DNA of 64,000 nt from PALSA-1316 sp964499365 (GTDB lineage Bacteria; Nitrospirota; Thermodesulfovibrionia; Thermodesulfovibrionales; UBA6898). Below the pieces are notes generated by a model, which saw only the letters and a list, made by a program, of their open reading frames with translations, did no database searches and had not been told where the DNA came from. The stretch covers positions 372,001 through 436,000 of the forward strand of contig CAZCKU010000002.1 of the NCBI GenBank assembly GCA_964499365.1, in the 5' to 3' direction. Made by a program: the position numbers and the translations under genes. Below, piece after piece: positions 8,106 to 16,378 of the stretch. How positions within the stretch are numbered: position 1 is the first letter of the stretch; every line of letters begins with the position of its first letter.

Positions 8106-9283
8106 GCGTCATCTACCTCGATAACAACGCGACGACCCGGACGGCTCCGGAGGTCCTTGAGGCGATGAGGCCCTTCATGACCGACCTCTACGGCAACCCC
8201 TCCAGCATGCATACCTTCGGTGGACAAATCCATCGCAGGATCGAAGACGCACGCGCACAGGTCGCCCGGCTTATCAACGCCGATCCCTCAGAGATCATCT
8301 TTACGAGCTGCGGGACCGAGAGCGACAACACCGCGCTCATGAACGCAATAGAAACCAATCCACGAAAAAGACATATCATTACCACCCGCGTCGAGCACCC
8401 GGCGGTCCTGAATTTCTGCCATCACCTCGGCAGAAAAGGCTTCCGAATAACCTATCTCCCGGTTGGCAGCAATGGGCTGCTAGCCCCGGATCAGATTCTG
8501 AAAGCGGTTGACGATGATACCGCGCTGGTTTCAGTCATGTACGCCAATAATGAGACCGGTGTCATCTTCCCGATTGAGGAGATCGCCGGGAGGCTCTCGG
8601 ACCGGGGGATCGTGTTCCATACCGATGCAGTCCAGGCAGCCGGCAAGATCCCCGTAGACGTCAGGGAGGCCGGTATTGACATGCTCTCGCTGTCCGGGCA
8701 CAAGATCCACGCGCCAAAGGGCGTCGGTGCGCTCTATGTGCGCAAGGGGCTGAGGTTTCATCCGTACATCATCGGCGGACACCAGGAGAGCGGCAGGAGG
8801 GCAGGCACCGAAAATGTCGCCTCGGTCATCGGTCTCGGCAAGGCGGCAGAGCTTGCGCTGACGAAGCTCGAAGAAGAACGCGCCTCTGTCATGAGACTGA
8901 GGGACCGGCTCGAACAGGGACTGCTCGCCTCGTGTCCGGATGCCAGTGTGAACGGCGACACAAAGAACCGGCTGCCGAATACCACGAATATAAGTTTCGA
9001 ATATATCGAGGGGGAAGCGATTCTCCTGAGGCTTGATGAGCACGGCATCTGTGCCTCGTCAGGATCTGCCTGCTCTTCAGGCTCGCTCGAACCCTCGCAT
9101 GTCCTCCGGGCGATGGGGATAGCCTATACCGCAGTGCATGGGTCGGTCAGGTTTTCACTCAGCCGGTATACGACTGCCGGTGAAATAGACCGGGTCATAG
9201 ACCTGATGCCGGCCATTGTGATGGAGCTTCGGGAACTCTCACCATTCGGGAGAGACCGGTTGACCTGCCCGAAGCAGGAATGA
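8102..9283 (+). CDS. nifS: Cysteine desulfurase, NifS/IscS family
   Basis: PLP enzyme that takes sulfur from cysteine and hands it to the NifU scaffold. The 393-residue protein begins 'MSVIYLDNNATTRTAPEVLEA', carries the PLP lysine in 'SLSGHKIHAPKGVG' and the persulfide cysteine in 'SGSACSSGSLEPSHVLRAMG'. The ATG at 8102 overlaps the nifU stop (ATGA), so the two are co-translated. In a selenoprotein-making cell a desulfurase of this type can also supply selenium, but nothing in the sequence shows that here. The gene ends 7 bases from the convergent mtgA end. Confidence 0.94.
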   Translation: MSVIYLDNNATTRTAPEVLEAMRPFMTDLYGNPSSMHTFGGQIHRRIEDARAQVARLINADPSEIIFTSCGTESDNTALMNAIETNPRKRHIITTRVEHPAVLNFCHHLGRKGFRITYLPVGSNGLLAPDQILKAVDDDTALVSVMYANNETGVIFPIEEIAGRLSDRGIVFHTDAVQAAGKIPVDVREAGIDMLSLSGHKIHAPKGVGALYVRKGLRFHPYIIGGHQESGRRAGTENVASVIGLGKAAELALTKLEEERASVMRLRDRLEQGLLASCPDASVNGDTKNRLPNTTNISFEYIEGEAILLRLDEHGICASSGSACSSGSLEPSHVLRAMGIAYTAVHGSVRFSLSRYTTAGEIDRVIDLMPAIVMELRELSPFGRDRLTCPKQE

Positions 9284-9290
9284 CGACCGT

Positions 9291-10097
9291 CTACTGGGCC
9301 GCGGGTTTAGTCTCCTCGACCGGGATATTGCCGGTCCCGGCATTGTCTTCCTGAGTCCCCCCGTCGTTGATCTCTTCATATTCCGGAACCACGATCCCGC
9401 GCTTCACCATGATGTTATAGATAAGCCGGGACCGGTTCTGGACGTATTTGGAGGAGCCGAGGGGGTCGAACTTGCGCGGGTTCGGAAGCACGGATGCCAG
9501 ACGGGCCGACTCCTCCGGATTAAGCATGGCTGCTGACTTGCCGTAATAGTGACGGGAGGCTGCCTCGATACCGAAGATGCCGCGATCACCCCATTCGGCA
9601 ATATTGAGGTAGAGCTCGAGTATGCGTTTCTTGCTGATCGCCTTTTCCATCCGGTAGGTTATGATCGCCTCCCTGAACTTGCGTATCGGATTTTTTGAGG
9701 GCGATAGGTAGAGGTTCTTGGTCAGCTGCTGACTGATGGTGCTGCCGCCGAGTTTGAATTTCTTCTCCTTGATATCCTTTTCTATCGCCTTCTGCATCGC
9801 CTCGTAATCAAACCCCTCGTGCTGCCAGAATTTATCGTCCTCCCCGATCAGGACCGCCTTGATCAGAAACGGTGAAATGGCGTTCAGCGGCACCCACTTC
9901 TGATTGACCTTGTATTTCTTCCCCGCCTGCTCCCACTCCCGCTCACGGTATTTCATGAATGCGGTCTTCTTCGGGTTTTGCTTTTTCAGGGACGATACAT
10001 CGGGATACAAAATATTGAAGGCAACAAACCCGGCAAGGGCGATAACCAGGATGCTGATAAACCGGAACAACAAGGATTGCTTTCTCTTCCGTGCCAT
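9291..10097 (-). CDS. mtgA: Monofunctional peptidoglycan glycosyltransferase
   Basis: Polymerises lipid II into glycan strands at the inner membrane. The 268-residue protein has one N-terminal membrane anchor (about 10-28) and a GT51 domain with 'EDDKFWQHEGFDYEAM' (catalytic Glu) and 'LGGSTISQQLTKNLYLSPSKN', then 'RKFREAIITYRMEKAISKKRILELYLN' pieces typical of the family. No transpeptidase domain follows, so it is the monofunctional form. It starts 10 bases after the rmuC stop and is likely in its operon. The last 30 residues are low complexity and Glu/Thr/Pro rich. Confidence 0.93.
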   Translation of the reverse strand: MARKRKQSLLFRFISILVIALAGFVAFNILYPDVSSLKKQNPKKTAFMKYREREWEQAGKKYKVNQKWVPLNAISPFLIKAVLIGEDDKFWQHEGFDYEAMQKAIEKDIKEKKFKLGGSTISQQLTKNLYLSPSKNPIRKFREAIITYRMEKAISKKRILELYLNIAEWGDRGIFGIEAASRHYYGKSAAMLNPEESARLASVLPNPRKFDPLGSSKYVQNRSRLIYNIMVKRGIVVPEYEEINDGGTQEDNAGTGNIPVEETKPAAQ

Positions 10098-10107
10098 GGG
10101 TCCGGGC

Positions 10108-11517
10108 TCAGAGCAGCGACTGGTCGGTCAGATGCAGGTCTGTCAGGGGGAGGGTCTCCTCGTGACCCAGTGCCTTTTGCTGCCGCAGCTCCTCGATCTT
10201 CCGGAGCGGCCGCTCCAGCATGTTGGTGCGGGTGGTAACAATCGCATCGTACTCTTTCTTTGCGGCATCGAGCCTCTCGCCCATCAGCTTGAACTTGTCC
10301 TTGTACAGAGCCCACTGCTTCGAAAATTCCCCGAGCAGCTTGAGTATCTCTGATGCGGTCCGCTCAAGATTGAAGTTCTCGACAGCCTGCCTGATGACCG
10401 CAAGCACGGCATACAGCGTAAACGGGGAGCAGAGTATGACCTTCTGCTTCAGCGCCTCATCCATGATCATGCGGTCCGACTCATTGATAAAACCATAGAC
10501 CTGCTCATTCGGGACAAAAAGAATGACATAATCAACGGTGTTCTCGGCTGGATTGATATAGTCCCTGGTCGTCACCTGTTTGATCATAAGCCGCATATTC
10601 TTCAGGAGATCTTCCTTGAAGCGCTTGCGGTCATGCTCGGATTGCGCATCAAGATAGTGCTGGTAATTATCCAGCGGAAACTTGACGTCCATATTGATCT
10701 TGAGCCTGTTCGGCAGGAGAAAGGTGTAATCAGGCCGGCCGGCAGCATGTTCCAGGGTCTTCTGCTTTATATAGTTGACGCCTTCGACCAGCCCAATCAG
10801 CCTGAGAATATCTTCTGCCATGCGCTCGCCCCACTCACCCCTCTTCTTGGAGCTTGCAAGGGCCTGCTTGAGATGGTCCGTTGTCGTATTGAGTTTACTG
10901 GTCACCTCTTCATGTTTCTGGATGAGGGTCGTCACCTGAGTCATCTTGTCGCCGCTGGCCTTGCCGACCTCCTCGATCTTGCGCTGCACCTCGGCAAGGG
11001 TCTTTCCGATCACCTCGATGTTCTGATCGATGAGCACCTTCTTTGTGTCGAGCTCCCGCGTGCCCTCCACCGACTGTGATTTCAACTTCTCTTCCGCAAG
11101 TTTAATGAATTCGTCGGCATATTTCCTGAATTCATCAGAATTTTTCGACAGCGCATCGTGCGAGAGGGCCTTGAACGTCTCTCCCAGCTTCTGTTCCATC
11201 TCCTCAAAACGCCCGAGCTCCTCCCTGAGGTGGGTCTGGCCCTCCTCGAGTCTGGCCTTCAGCTGCCGCTCAGCATCGAGTTCAGCCCGGAGACCGGCCA
11301 GCTCAGCATCCCGTCTGGTGGCCTGAGACCTCAGTTCGGCGGTGATTGCCTCCGCACTCTTCGCCCTTCCCTCAAGGTCTGCCTGCATCCCTGCATGCTG
11401 AAGCTGCAGGTCAGAAATCTGCCTCGTATACGCGGCTGCGCTCCCTGCCCTCGATACAAACCATGCTATAAGAAACCCCGCGATAAAGGCTGCAATAATA
11501 TAGATGCCGGTCATCAT
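10108..11517 (-). CDS. rmuC: DNA recombination protein RmuC homologue
   Basis: RmuC proteins limit recombination between inverted repeats and carry a nuclease-like fold. The 469-residue product has an N-terminal membrane helix (2-22), a long coiled coil (about 30-200, heptads of Glu/Leu/Arg), and the conserved C-terminal domain with 'KRGEWGERMAEDILRLIGLVEGVNY', 'RPDYTFLLPN', 'MDVKFPLDNYQHYLDA' and 'VDYVILFVPNEQVYGFI', which hold the nuclease-like acidic and lysine residues. Start ATG 11515-11517 has AAGGAG upstream. A few bases separate it from mtgA. Confidence 0.9.
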   Translation of the reverse strand: MMTGIYIIAAFIAGFLIAWFVSRAGSAAAYTRQISDLQLQHAGMQADLEGRAKSAEAITAELRSQATRRDAELAGLRAELDAERQLKARLEEGQTHLREELGRFEEMEQKLGETFKALSHDALSKNSDEFRKYADEFIKLAEEKLKSQSVEGTRELDTKKVLIDQNIEVIGKTLAEVQRKIEEVGKASGDKMTQVTTLIQKHEEVTSKLNTTTDHLKQALASSKKRGEWGERMAEDILRLIGLVEGVNYIKQKTLEHAAGRPDYTFLLPNRLKINMDVKFPLDNYQHYLDAQSEHDRKRFKEDLLKNMRLMIKQVTTRDYINPAENTVDYVILFVPNEQVYGFINESDRMIMDEALKQKVILCSPFTLYAVLAVIRQAVENFNLERTASEILKLLGEFSKQWALYKDKFKLMGERLDAAKKEYDAIVTTRTNMLERPLRKIEELRQQKALGHEETLPLTDLHLTDQSLL

Positions 11518-11628
11518 AAGATTCTCCTTACGGATTGTATTCTACCCTAAGCATCGGAACAAAAAACAGGGCTGCTTCGGTTATAATTTATAACTTTTCA
11601 TAATTATCTTTTCCGGAGGTTTTTTTAT

Positions 11629-12129
11629 ATGAGCGAAGAGAAAAACGAACAGCTTGAAGGCTCCTTGAAGGGATACAAGGAGAAGATCAACCCGCATGTC
11701 AAAGCGACGCTAAAGTGGGAGCGGGAGCTTATCTTTACCGGCAGGACGCAGGAAGGGTACGAGATCGAATACGACGCGCATGTCCAGTGGGGGTGCAAAC
11801 CAACCGATTCACTGCTTCTGAGTCTTGCCGGCTGCATGGGGATCGATGTCGTCATGTTCCTGCAGAAGATGAAGGTCGAACTCGCAGACTTCAAAATCAA
11901 CCTGGTTGCCGAGAGGAACCCGACCCCGCCGCAGTACTTCAAGAAGATAGACTGCGTCCTGCATATCGCGGGCAGAAACATCGACAAAAGAAAGGTCGAC
12001 CGCGCCGTCTCCCTGTCCCAGGAAAAATACTGCTCTGTCTACAATTCGCTCAGGAAGGATATGGAGGTGAACGTCACCTACACCCTGGAAGACAAGGAGC
12101 CGCCGGCAGAACGACCGGTCATCGACTAA
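11629..12129 (+). CDS. OsmC family protein
   Basis: OsmC/Ohr proteins reduce organic hydroperoxides with a cysteine pair, although many OsmC-like members have unknown substrates. The 166-residue protein shows the family core with 'DSLLLSLAGCMGIDVVMFLQKMK' containing the first conserved Cys and a second in 'SQEKYCSVYNSLRKDMEVNVTY', so both redox cysteines are kept. The N-terminal 30 residues are charged. A good GGAGGT ribosome site precedes the ATG, and an AT-rich divergent region lies between it and rmuC. Confidence 0.88.
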   Translation: MSEEKNEQLEGSLKGYKEKINPHVKATLKWERELIFTGRTQEGYEIEYDAHVQWGCKPTDSLLLSLAGCMGIDVVMFLQKMKVELADFKINLVAERNPTPPQYFKKIDCVLHIAGRNIDKRKVDRAVSLSQEKYCSVYNSLRKDMEVNVTYTLEDKEPPAERPVID

Positions 12130-12159
12130 TAAACAGGCAGTCCTGCGGGGGAGTTCGTT

Positions 12160-13041
12160 CTAAAGGATAATCTCGGTCCCGATCCCCTCATTGGTGAAGA
12201 TCTCGAGCAGGAGGCAGTGGGGGATCCTGCCGTCGACGATATGGGTCTTGCTGACCCCGTTTTCGAGCACGCTGAGACAGGAGGTGACCTTGGGGAGCAT
12301 CCCGCCGCTGATCGTGCCGTCCTTGATCAGCTTTGCGATCTGGCCCTTCTTCAGGGTCGAAAGGATTTTACCCTCTTTGTCCAGCAGACCGGCAACGTCC
12401 GTAAGCAGGATCAGCTTTTCTGCCTTCAGCGACGAGGCGATAGCAGCAGCGACAAAGTCAGCGTTGATGTTCAGGGTCTCGCCGGCAGGACCGACGCCGA
12501 TCGGCGCTATGACCGGGACAAACCCCTCCCGGTCGAGGCTTTCGATGATGCCGGGATTGATCGAGGTGACTTCTCCGACAAGGCCCAGGTCGATGATCTC
12601 GCTGACGCCGGTTTCGGCGGTAGCCTTCCTGATCATCTTCTTGCGCGCGTGGATAAGGTTTCCGTCCTTGCCGCTCAGGCCGGCCGCCTTCCCGCCATGC
12701 CGGTTGATGAGAGAAACGATCTCCTTATTGATCAGCCCGCCCAATACCATCTCGACAATATCCATCGTCTCCTGATCGGTCACACGCTGTCCGTTCACGA
12801 ACTCCGGTTTCTTGCCCATCTTCTCCATCGTCGCGGAGATCCTCGGCCCGCCGCCGTGAACGATGACGGTCCTGATGCCGATATAACTCAGCATAACGAC
12901 GTCCCGGGCAAACGACTCCTTGAGTTCTTCCTTTGTCTGGGCAGCACCGCCGTACTTGATAACAAACGTCTTGCCGGCAAAATTCTTGATATACGGCAGT
13001 GCGGCAAGGAGAATTTCTGCCTTCCTGATAATCTCTTTCAT
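12160..13041 (-). CDS. argB: Acetylglutamate kinase
   Basis: Phosphorylates N-acetylglutamate, the second step of arginine synthesis and commonly the regulated one. The 293-residue protein has 'FVIKYGGAAQ' (ATP-binding Lys), 'IVHGGGPRI' and 'VNGQRVTDQETMDIVEMVLGG', 'NINADFVAAAIASSL' and 'GGMLPKV', all amino-acid kinase family signatures. An upstream in-frame extension is possible but the ATG at 13039-13041 has a GGAGG site and matches family N-termini. It overlaps the FmdE-like gene by four bases. argD and argF lie near 47-49 kb, so the pathway is dispersed. Confidence 0.95.
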   Translation of the reverse strand: MKEIIRKAEILLAALPYIKNFAGKTFVIKYGGAAQTKEELKESFARDVVMLSYIGIRTVIVHGGGPRISATMEKMGKKPEFVNGQRVTDQETMDIVEMVLGGLINKEIVSLINRHGGKAAGLSGKDGNLIHARKKMIRKATAETGVSEIIDLGLVGEVTSINPGIIESLDREGFVPVIAPIGVGPAGETLNINADFVAAAIASSLKAEKLILLTDVAGLLDKEGKILSTLKKGQIAKLIKDGTISGGMLPKVTSCLSVLENGVSKTHIVDGRIPHCLLLEIFTNEGIGTEIIL

Positions 13042-13625
13042 CGGTCGTTCCTCCCAAAGCAGGGCAGGCAGACAGTCAGGCCGTTTTTTATACGCGCCCG
13101 GGGCTCCATCATCTGCTCGCCGCAACAGCCGCAGGTAAGGCTCCGGTAGATATGGGCCTCAGACGGCATTGCCACCTTGCCGCGCGTCACGGTCAAGATC
13201 TCCTGGTCACGTGCCCCCAGTATATAGGCCAGCTTTGCCGCCTTACGGTCGTGGACGACCTGCTGGACTTTTTTCGACCGGTCGCCCTTCATATATTTTT
13301 CCCATGCCTTTTTTTCCTCCGCCGATTCAGGCTGCTTCGAGATATTGACCGCAATCCTGATACTCCTGCCGGAGGGACGTTTGATAAAGGTGTAGACCTG
13401 CTTGCCATAGTCGTTGAAGATAAAGTTGCCCTTGCCGAAGGTGCAGCCGGTCAACACCTGAACCGCGTCAACCGCACAGGAACTGTTCTCGACGATCGCA
13501 ACCAGTTCTTCATCCTCCGCGCGGTCCCCGAATTCCTTCAGTGCGCGCAGAGCGACACGATACCCTATGGCCAGACCGGGGCAGGAATGCCCGTGAAACT
13601 CCACTGCTTCGTCATATGTCTTCAT
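13038..13625 (-). CDS. FmdE-like protein with C-terminal zinc finger
   Basis: The 195-residue protein starts with an FmdE domain: 'VEFHGHSCPGLAIGYRVALRAL' and 'VENSSCAVDAVQVLTGCTFGKGN', with His/Cys ligands, then a C-terminal C4 finger 'LTCGCCGEQMMEPR...VCLPC'. FmdE was named for subunit E of formylmethanofuran dehydrogenase, but stand-alone versions are widespread in anaerobes and their role is unsettled; molybdopterin or metal-related functions have been proposed. Its stop overlaps the argB start by four bases, so the two are co-translated, though no functional link to arginine is evident. Confidence 0.85.
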   Translation of the reverse strand: MKTYDEAVEFHGHSCPGLAIGYRVALRALKEFGDRAEDEELVAIVENSSCAVDAVQVLTGCTFGKGNFIFNDYGKQVYTFIKRPSGRSIRIAVNISKQPESAEEKKAWEKYMKGDRSKKVQQVVHDRKAAKLAYILGARDQEILTVTRGKVAMPSEAHIYRSLTCGCCGEQMMEPRARIKNGLTVCLPCFGRNDR

Positions 13626-13655
13626 ACAGGAATTTTACACCAAGTGGAGGTCTGC

Positions 13656-14327
13656 TTACAATTGCAGGTCTGCCTTCACAATGATCGGCTGGTAGCCCTC
13701 CTGCCCGAGCTGCTCGGCGGCTGAAAAGGCATGCGCGAAGCTCTTGTAGACACCGAGTCGAACACGGTGGTAGAGGGTCCCCTTTACCAGGGCATCCTCA
13801 ATATATACATTGTCATACTTCAGACTCAGGGCTGCCTTCAGCCGTACCGCATTGACGTTTTCGGCAAAGGAACCGGCCTGGATCGCAAACAGGCCCTTTC
13901 TCCCGACCGCCTGCACCTTCACCTTCCGGACATAGCTGCTGTCCCGGCCGGTCACCTCAAGAAGCACCCGCGAGGTGCCGGGCCCGACAACCCCGATCTC
14001 CTTTGCCACCGCATAGGAGAGGTCTATGTCCCTCCCGGCTATGAAGGGACCCCGGTCATTTACCGTGCATTCTGCCGCCCTGCTGTTGGACAGATGGGTC
14101 ACCTTCAGCTTCGTGCCGAAGGGGTACTCGCGGTGAGCACAGGTATGTGCATACATATTAAAAATTTCGCCCGAGGAGGTAGGTCTTCCGTGAAAATCAG
14201 ACCCGTACCATGAGGCAACGGCATACGACACCGAGGGAAGATCGGTCCTCACTTCTCTCCTGTATGAGGAGCAGGCGGACAGGGTTGCCATTACCACGCA
14301 GAGACCGGCAGCAATCCAGATATTCAT
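13656..14327 (-). CDS. rlpA: RlpA-like lipoprotein with SPOR domain
   Basis: RlpA proteins are septal lytic transglycosylases or structural septum proteins. The predicted 223-residue precursor has a lipoprotein signal ending in a lipobox (LSAC, Cys about residue 19), the double-psi beta-barrel with 'ASWYGSDFHGRPTSSGEIFN', 'LPFGT'-like 'YPFGTKLKVTHLSNSR' and 'VNDRGPFIAGRDIDLSYAVA' (catalytic Asp context), and a C-terminal SPOR domain (about 145-223) that binds denuded glycan. The ATG at 14325-14327 is chosen because it places the signal peptide at the start; an upstream TTG (14369) is possible but less likely. Confidence 0.9.
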   Translation of the reverse strand: MNIWIAAGLCVVMATLSACSSYRREVRTDLPSVSYAVASWYGSDFHGRPTSSGEIFNMYAHTCAHREYPFGTKLKVTHLSNSRAAECTVNDRGPFIAGRDIDLSYAVAKEIGVVGPGTSRVLLEVTGRDSSYVRKVKVQAVGRKGLFAIQAGSFAENVNAVRLKAALSLKYDNVYIEDALVKGTLYHRVRLGVYKSFAHAFSAAEQLGQEGYQPIIVKADLQL

Positions 14328-14404
14328 GAGTGATCCGTCATGAGGGATGATCCGATGAAAAAAACGCAATGACTGTCACACCCTCACATGAAGCGCAGGC
14401 AGCT

Positions 14405-15745
14405 CTACAGGATATACCGGCTGAGGTCCTCATCCTTCACAATATCGCTCAGCTTTTCCCTGACATAGGCGCGGTCTATGCCAAGCTTCGAGCCCTGCCT
14501 CTCGGGCGCCTCGAACGAGATGTCCTCAAGCAGTTTCTCCAGAATGGTATGCAGTCTGCGGGCCCCGATATTTTCGGTCTTATCATTGACGTGAGCCGCG
14601 ATATCAGATATTTCGTCAACGGCATCGTCGAGAAAGGTTATCGCCACATCCTCGGTGGCCAGCAAAGCCGTGTACTGCTTTACAAGGGCGTTGTGCGGTT
14701 CGGTCAGGATCCTGATGAAATCGGACTTGCCGAGCGCATCGAGTTCCACGCGGATCGGGAACCTGCCCTGAAGCTCGGGGATAAGGTCAGAGGGCTTTGC
14801 CATGTGAAAGGCTCCGGAGGCAATGAAGAGAATATGTTCGGTCCTGATCGGCCCGTATTTGGTCGTGACGGTCGAACCTTCGACGATCGGCAGCAGGTCG
14901 CGCTGGACACCCTCCCGGGAGACGTCCGGACCGTGACCGCTGCCCTTGCTCGCAATCTTGTCTATTTCATCTATAAAGACGATGCCCGTCTGCTCGACCC
15001 GTTCGACCGCCTCCTGGATTATCTTGTCCATGTCGATCAGCTTGTTCGATTCCTCCTGCTCCAGAATCACCATCGCCTCGGGAATCTTCACCTTTTTCCG
15101 CTTCGCCTTCTCGGGCAGAAGATTCCCGAGCATGGATTTGAGGTTCATCTCGATATCCTCAAGACCGACGTTCGATATGACCCCGAAGGGCATCGACTTC
15201 TCCCGGACCTCGATATCGACATATCGCGATGCAAGTTTCCCCTCGCGGAGCTGCTCCCGGAGCCTTTCCCTGGTCTCGCGGTTCTTTTCGCGGTCCTGCT
15301 CGTCGAGCTCCGCAGCCTTCAGATGGCGCGGAAGCGGCAGCAGAAGATCCAGCACCCGCTCTTCCGCAAACAGCTTCGCCTTTTCCCTGATCCGCTCGAG
15401 GTGCTCGGCCTTGACCATATTCACCGAGATCTCGGTAATGTCCCTGATCATGGATTCGACATCTCTGCCGACATACCCCACTTCGGTGAACTTCGATGCC
15501 TCGATCTTCAGAAACGGCGCATTGGCGAGCTTCGAGAGACGGCGGGCGATCTCGGTCTTGCCCACCCCGGTCGGGCCGATCATGATGATATTCTTCGGGA
15601 GCACCTCGTCCTTGAGATCCGGAGGAAGCTGTTGTCTTCTCCAGCGGTTTCTCAGCGCAATCGATACCGCCTTTTTGGCCTTATGCTGTCCGATAATGAA
15701 CCTGTCGAGCTCCTCGACGATCTTCCGCGGTGTCAGTGTCTCCAT
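14405..15745 (-). CDS. hslU: HslU ATPase subunit of HslUV protease
   Basis: AAA+ unfoldase that feeds proteins to HslV. The 446-residue product has 'IIMIGPTGVGKTEIAR' (Walker A), 'IVFIDEIDKIAS' (Walker B), the pore loop 'EVGYVGRDVESMIRD', the intermediate domain (about 110-230, strongly charged) and a C-terminal tail ending near 'EDLSRYIL' that docks into HslV. It starts one base after the hslV stop, so they form one operon unit, here within a trmFO-xerC-hslVU order like that seen in Firmicutes. Confidence 0.97.
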   Translation of the reverse strand: METLTPRKIVEELDRFIIGQHKAKKAVSIALRNRWRRQQLPPDLKDEVLPKNIIMIGPTGVGKTEIARRLSKLANAPFLKIEASKFTEVGYVGRDVESMIRDITEISVNMVKAEHLERIREKAKLFAEERVLDLLLPLPRHLKAAELDEQDREKNRETRERLREQLREGKLASRYVDIEVREKSMPFGVISNVGLEDIEMNLKSMLGNLLPEKAKRKKVKIPEAMVILEQEESNKLIDMDKIIQEAVERVEQTGIVFIDEIDKIASKGSGHGPDVSREGVQRDLLPIVEGSTVTTKYGPIRTEHILFIASGAFHMAKPSDLIPELQGRFPIRVELDALGKSDFIRILTEPHNALVKQYTALLATEDVAITFLDDAVDEISDIAAHVNDKTENIGARRLHTILEKLLEDISFEAPERQGSKLGIDRAYVREKLSDIVKDEDLSRYIL

Positions 15746-15746
15746 G

Positions 15747-16277
15747 CTATGACAGCTCCTCGATGCTGATATTTTCGTTCGTATAGATGCAGATACCGGA
15801 GGCGATCTTCATGGCCTTCTCGATGATCTCCCGGGCGCTGAGTTCGGTGTTCTCATACAGGGCCCGTGCCGCTGCCTGTGCATAAGCACCTCCCGAGCCG
15901 ATCGCCGCAGAACCCTCGTCAGGTTCGATGACATCGCCCGTGCCGGATATGATAAAGACATGCTCCTTGTCAGCGATTATCAGTAGCGCCTCAAGCCTGC
16001 GCAGCATCTTGTCCGTGCGCCAGTCCTTCGCAAGCTCGACCGCCGCGCGGGTCAGGTTCCCCCGGTACGCCTCGAGCTTTCCCTCGAATTTTTCGAACAG
16101 CGTAAAGGCATCGGCAGTCGCACCGGCAAACCCGGCAATCACCTTGTCGCCATACATCTTCCGTATCTTCTTCGCATTATGTTTTAAAACGGTATTGCCC
16201 AGCGTCACCTGTCCGTCACCGCCGATGGCGACTTTCCCGTTTCTTCGTACACAGAGTATGGTCGTAGCGTGAAACAT
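15747..16277 (-). CDS. hslV: HslV peptidase subunit of HslUV protease
   Basis: Proteasome-like threonine peptidase. The 176-residue product begins MFHATTILCVRRNGK; the catalytic N-terminal threonine is Thr5 after removal of a four-residue propeptide, as in other HslV with an FHATT start. 'GGDGQVTLGNTVLKHNAKKIR' and 'GFAGATADAFTLFEKFE' are family motifs and 'GSGGAYAQAAARAL' follows. The ATG at 16275-16277 has GAGGTGA upstream; a longer in-frame start at 16298 is not supported because it would lengthen the propeptide. hslU follows after one base. Confidence 0.95.
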   Translation of the reverse strand: MFHATTILCVRRNGKVAIGGDGQVTLGNTVLKHNAKKIRKMYGDKVIAGFAGATADAFTLFEKFEGKLEAYRGNLTRAAVELAKDWRTDKMLRRLEALLIIADKEHVFIISGTGDVIEPDEGSAAIGSGGAYAQAAARALYENTELSAREIIEKAMKIASGICIYTNENISIEELS

Positions 16278-16378
16278 TCTCACCTCTTGATGCTGCATTG
16301 ATCAGTTAGTTTACACGATAGGGCGGATCTCTGTCATCCGCAGGGGCGTTATGTTCAGGGCGCCGTAGACAGTGAGCG

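Noticed and set aside
7272..9283. NifU/NifS as evidence of nitrogen fixation
   Set aside because: No nitrogenase genes are in the window and NifU/NifS-type systems serve general Fe-S assembly in many anaerobes.
14369..15769. Long open frame on the plus strand opposite hslU (466 codons)
   Set aside because: The minus strand gives a full HslU with all AAA+ motifs; the plus frame has no family features.
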